5,864 nucleotides of DNA. Origin: a bacterium (GTDB taxonomy: Bacteria > Patescibacteriota > Minisyncoccia > Minisyncoccales > DG-74-3). The stretch lies in assembly GCA_021161025.1 (NCBI GenBank), contig JAGHBK010000074.1, positions 1-5,864 of the forward strand, in the 5' to 3' direction. This document shows, one piece after another, positions 3,334-5,864 of this stretch. The notes below the pieces were generated by a model, which was given only the letters and a program-made list of their open reading frames with translations, was not told the DNA's origin and made no database searches. The position numbers and the translations under genes were made by a program. How positions within the stretch are numbered: the stretch's first letter is position 1; each line of letters starts with the position of its first letter.

Positions 3334-3930
3334 TTATTTTCTTCCTTTGAGTGCTTCTTTAAGAGTTTGTTCATCGGCGTATTCTAATTCTCCTCCGATT
3401 GGTAATCGTCTACCTAAACGAGTAATCTTCTTTCCAAAGGGTTTTAAGACTCTTTCCAAATATAAAGCAGTAGCCTCACCTTCAACCGTAGGATTGGTAG
3501 CCAAAATAATTTCTTGAATTTTTGGGTCTTTTTGGATTCTTTCTTTTAATTTGCTAATTCTCAATTTTTTAATATCTTCTTTTTTTAGTTTTGAAACTGT
3601 CCCTCCTAATATAAAATAAAGGCCTTTGTATTTTTTTGTTTTTTCTAATGCCTCCAAATCTGTCTCTTTCTCTACAATGCAAAGCAAACTTTTATCTCTT
3701 TGAGGGTTTTTACAAATTTCGCAAATTGATCCTTCTCCCTCAAAAGGTTTAAAACAGAGAGAACAATATTTTACATTTTTTTTAAGTCTTTCAATAGCTT
3801 TTATTAACTCTTCAATTTCTTCTTTTCTTTTTCTTAGTAAATAAAAAACAAAGCGAGCGGCAGTTTTTGGTCCTACTGTTGGGAAGCGAGAGAATAGCTC
3901 AATAAGTTTTTGAATAGAGGGGCTATACAT
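3334..3930 (-). CDS. recR: Recombination mediator protein RecR
   Basis: RecR works with RecO (and RecF) to load RecA onto single-stranded DNA at gaps in the cytoplasm. From ATG at 3930 the protein has 198 residues, the normal length. Visible in order: an N-terminal helix-hairpin-helix (LFSRFPTVGPKTAARF, about 12-27); a four-cysteine zinc motif (CSLC at 56-59, CEIC at 70-73); a Toprim domain from about 81 with IVEKETDLEALEKT and ATNPTVEGEATALYL; and the C-terminal signature LPIGGELEYADEQTL. A TTG nine bases upstream in frame would give MKK ahead of this start; the ATG gives the usual RecR N-terminus and is preferred. It overlaps the end of dnaB by eight bases, with no good Shine-Dalgarno, so translation is probably coupled to dnaB. 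Strongly AT-rich. Confidence 0.95.
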   Translation of the reverse strand: MYSPSIQKLIELFSRFPTVGPKTAARFVFYLLRKRKEEIEELIKAIERLKKNVKYCSLCFKPFEGEGSICEICKNPQRDKSLLCIVEKETDLEALEKTKKYKGLYFILGGTVSKLKKEDIKKLRISKLKERIQKDPKIQEIILATNPTVEGEATALYLERVLKPFGKKITRLGRRLPIGGELEYADEQTLKEALKGRK

Positions 3931-5281
3931 TTTCTTCAAATCTTTTTTCTAAATTCCTGAACTTTACAGTATTTTCATCAAAATATAATTCTGCTTTTCC
4001 AACAGGTCCATTTCGATGTTTGGCAACAATAATATCAGCAATATTTTTTCTCGTAGTATCTGGGTTATATCTATCCTCACGATAAATGAATAAAACTACA
4101 TCTGAGTCTTGTTCTAAACTTCCACTTTCACGTAAGTCGGCTAATCTAGGAATTTGAGGAGACCTCTGTTCTACTGCTCGAGAGAGTTGAGAAAGTGCCA
4201 AAACCGGTACATTTAATTCTCGAGCTAATGCTTTTAGAGATTTAGAAATTTCTGTTATTTGTCTGACCATTGAATCTGTGGTATGTCTTGGTTCTAATAA
4301 TTGTAAATAATCAATCACCACTAACCCTAACCCTCTTTGAGCTTGTAATCTTCGAGCCATCGCCCTTATCTGTAAGACATTAAGACCAGGTGTATCATCT
4401 ATATAAATTGGAGCTTTAGCTAATACATCTAAAGCATGACGAATTCTTACAAAATCATTATCCTCTCCCTCTGCAGAAAGTCTTCCAGTTCTTAACCTCC
4501 AAAGGTCTATATTTCCTTGGGCGGCAATTAATCTATCTACTACTTGGTCTCTGGACATTTCTAAAGAAAATATTCCAACCGGTATATTTTTAGAAATGGC
4601 AATATTGGCGGAAATATTTAAAGCCAAAGATGATTTTCCTAAACCCGGTCTTGAGGCTAAAATTATCATATCTGATTTTTGAAGTCCTCCCAAAAGATTG
4701 TCTAATTGCACAAATCCTGTAGGCAACCCTCTAATCCCCCCTTTTTGTTTTGACAGATTATCAATTCTTTCAAAAGCCTCTTCTAATGCTTCTTTTACTG
4801 GTAAGAAATTTTCACTAAGATTTCTTTGAGCAATACTAAAAATTCTTTTTTCTGCTTTATCTAAAACAATATCTATGTCTTCTGTTTCATCATAGGCTAA
4901 AAGTTCAATTTCATGAGAGGCTTCAATTAAGTCTCTAAGAAATCTTTTTTGCTGAACAATTTTTGCATAATTTATAACATGACGAGCAGTAGGGACGCAA
5001 TTAACTAATTCTGTAAGATAGGCACTACCTCCAACTTCTTCTAAGGTTTTTCTTTCTTTAAGACGATTAGAAAGAGAAAGTAAATCTATTGGTTCTCCTT
5101 TTTCAAATAAATCTAAAGCTGCTCTATAGATTTCTTGATGGGATTTTTTATAAAAATCATCTGGTAAAAGAAAATCTGCCACTTTATAAATTGCTGATTT
5201 ATCAATCATTAGACAACCCAACAAACTTTTTTCAGCTTCTATGTTTTGGGGTGGGAGTTTTTCTGTAATTTCCTCTGCCAT
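3923..5281 (-). CDS. dnaB: Replicative DNA helicase DnaB
   Basis: Hexameric helicase that unwinds DNA at the replication fork. From ATG at 5281 it has 452 residues, normal for the family. The N-terminal domain starts with the standard LPPQNIEAEKSLLGCLM (about 9-25). The RecA-like domain holds Walker A (SRPGLGKSS, 210-218), FSLEMS (238-243), Walker B (LVVIDYLQLL, 320-329), the DNA-contact motif LADLRESGSLEQDSDVV (380-396), and KHRNGPVG (421-428) with the likely arginine finger. No intein or truncation is seen. An in-frame ATG at 5329 would add 16 residues (MFRSCQF...) absent from typical DnaB; the start at 5281 fits both the family and a -10 box at 5295-5290. It is first in an operon with recR and divergent from the glycosyltransferase gene. 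Confidence 0.97.
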   Translation of the reverse strand: MAEEITEKLPPQNIEAEKSLLGCLMIDKSAIYKVADFLLPDDFYKKSHQEIYRAALDLFEKGEPIDLLSLSNRLKERKTLEEVGGSAYLTELVNCVPTARHVINYAKIVQQKRFLRDLIEASHEIELLAYDETEDIDIVLDKAEKRIFSIAQRNLSENFLPVKEALEEAFERIDNLSKQKGGIRGLPTGFVQLDNLLGGLQKSDMIILASRPGLGKSSLALNISANIAISKNIPVGIFSLEMSRDQVVDRLIAAQGNIDLWRLRTGRLSAEGEDNDFVRIRHALDVLAKAPIYIDDTPGLNVLQIRAMARRLQAQRGLGLVVIDYLQLLEPRHTTDSMVRQITEISKSLKALARELNVPVLALSQLSRAVEQRSPQIPRLADLRESGSLEQDSDVVLFIYREDRYNPDTTRKNIADIIVAKHRNGPVGKAELYFDENTVKFRNLEKRFEENV

Positions 5282-5289
5282 ACTACTTA

Positions 5290-5318
5290 ACTTTAACAAA
5301 AGCAAATTAAATTGGCAA
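5290..5318 (-). promoter_or_regulatory. Candidate dnaB-recR promoter (minus strand)
   Basis: On the minus strand TTGCCA (5318-5313) and TAAAGT (5295-5290) are separated by 17 bases. The start of transcription would fall near 5283, only one or two bases before the ATG at 5281, giving a leaderless messenger. No Shine-Dalgarno precedes this ATG. The -10 box is only a moderate match, so this is less certain than the opposite promoter. Confidence 0.5.
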
Positions 5319-5340
5319 CTCCTAAACATTTTGTTAGAAT
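5312..5340 (+). promoter_or_regulatory. Extended -10 promoter of the glycosyltransferase gene
   Basis: TTGGCA (5312-5317) and TAGAAT (5335-5340) are 17 bases apart, and TGT precedes the -10 box, giving the extended TGn form. The start would fall near 5347, at or within two bases of the ATG at 5349. No Shine-Dalgarno is present, so a leaderless transcript is likely. The -35 box overlaps that of the divergent dnaB promoter by five bases. Confidence 0.65.
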
Positions 5341-5348
5341 TTATTGAT

Positions 5349-5864
5349 ATGAAAGTTGCCTTAATTACTTTTCATTCATTTTTTCAAGAAGGGGGAGTAA
5401 AAAGACATATCTTAAGCTTACACAAAGAATTTAAAAAAAGAGGCATTAAAACTAAAATCATAGTTCCTAAAAGAAAAAGGTCAGAAAATTATGGACCGGA
5501 TGTTTTATTTTTAGGAAAATCTTTTCCAGTAAATTTTGCTGGCACCCAAGGGGATTTTTGTGTTAGCTTTAACCCTCTCACCATAGAAAAAACTCTTAGA
5601 AAGGAAAAATTTGACATATTGCACTTTCACAATTTCGTTTTACCTTTAGCAGACCAAATTTTAGAAAGATCTAAATCTCTTAATATTTTAACCTTTCATG
5701 CCAACTTAGAGAAAAGTAAATTTTTAAAAAGATCTTTTGAGCTTTTTTCTCCTTTACTTTTGCAAAAAATTAATGGAATTTTAACTGTTGCTCCTTTCCA
5801 ACTTAAATATTTCAAAAAATTTAAATGCCCCAAAAAGGTAATTCCTAATGGTATAGATTTAGAA
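5349..5864 (+). CDS. GT4-type glycosyltransferase, N-terminal part (cut by window end)
   Basis: Cytoplasmic or membrane-associated enzyme expected to move a sugar from an activated donor onto a lipid, glycan or other acceptor; the acceptor cannot be told. The frame stays open from ATG 5349 to the last base (172 codons), so the C-terminal donor-binding half is missing. Visible: MKVALITFHSFFQEGGVKRH (1-20) with the Gly-rich GGV loop of GT-B enzymes; FDILHFHN (88-95), the usual second strand; ILTFHANLE (113-121), the conserved T-x-H after the central strand; and VIPNGIDLE (164-172), the linker motif shared by GT4 enzymes such as PimA-like mannosyltransferases. The ATG is supported by the N-terminal strand and the promoter just upstream. 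It is divergent from dnaB and AT-rich like it. Confidence 0.88.
   Translation, partial: MKVALITFHSFFQEGGVKRHILSLHKEFKKRGIKTKIIVPKRKRSENYGPDVLFLGKSFPVNFAGTQGDFCVSFNPLTIEKTLRKEKFDILHFHNFVLPLADQILERSKSLNILTFHANLEKSKFLKRSFELFSPLLLQKINGILTVAPFQLKYFKKFKCPKKVIPNGIDLE

Noticed and set aside
3931..3939. Upstream TTG start for recR
   Set aside because: It adds only MKK to an otherwise normal N-terminus and deepens the overlap with dnaB; the ATG at 3930 fits the family better.
5282..5329. Longer dnaB start at ATG 5329
   Set aside because: The 16 extra residues are not typical of DnaB, and the candidate dnaB promoter would start transcription after this codon.

Overview
The window looks like a compact, AT-rich bacterial chromosome. 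The DnaB and RecR sequences, the short genes and the tight packing resemble candidate-phyla-radiation bacteria of the Parcubacteria type. That placement is inferred from protein style, not from a search.

Layout. (1) Positions 1-925, plus strand: ribosomal protein L21 (rplU), then two small unrecognised genes (57 and 97 aa), ended by a Rho-independent terminator. A strong hairpin at the end of rplU buries the ribosome binding site of the 57-aa gene. (2) Positions 926-3312, plus strand: an accessory block of three genes, each with its own promoter, strong Shine-Dalgarno, GTG start and terminator. They encode a membrane-anchored transglutaminase-like (Cys-His-Asp/Glu) protein, a surface protein with two membrane segments and a Pro/Gly-rich tail, and a small basic protein. 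The third gene's DNA is GC-rich and packed with inverted repeats. All three promoters share a 15-base element, TTGAYAARTMTTTRA, covering the -35 box and the adjacent spacer. A 32-bp perfect palindrome lies just upstream of the third promoter. (3) Positions 3334-5281, minus strand: dnaB followed by recR, overlapping by 8 bases. (4) Positions 5282-5348: a divergent promoter region in which both -35 boxes share TTGGCAA and both transcripts would begin almost at the start codon. (5) Position 5349 to the edge, plus strand: the N-terminal half of a GT4-type glycosyltransferase, cut by the window end.

Housekeeping genes (translation, replication, repair) therefore flank a block of surface-type genes that differ in base composition and regulatory layout. 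The common promoter element suggests that the three middle genes respond to the same signal or use the same form of RNA polymerase, although they are not one operon. Their joint function is unknown. An extracytoplasmic enzyme beside an anchored surface protein fits a cell-envelope or cell-contact role, but this is inference.
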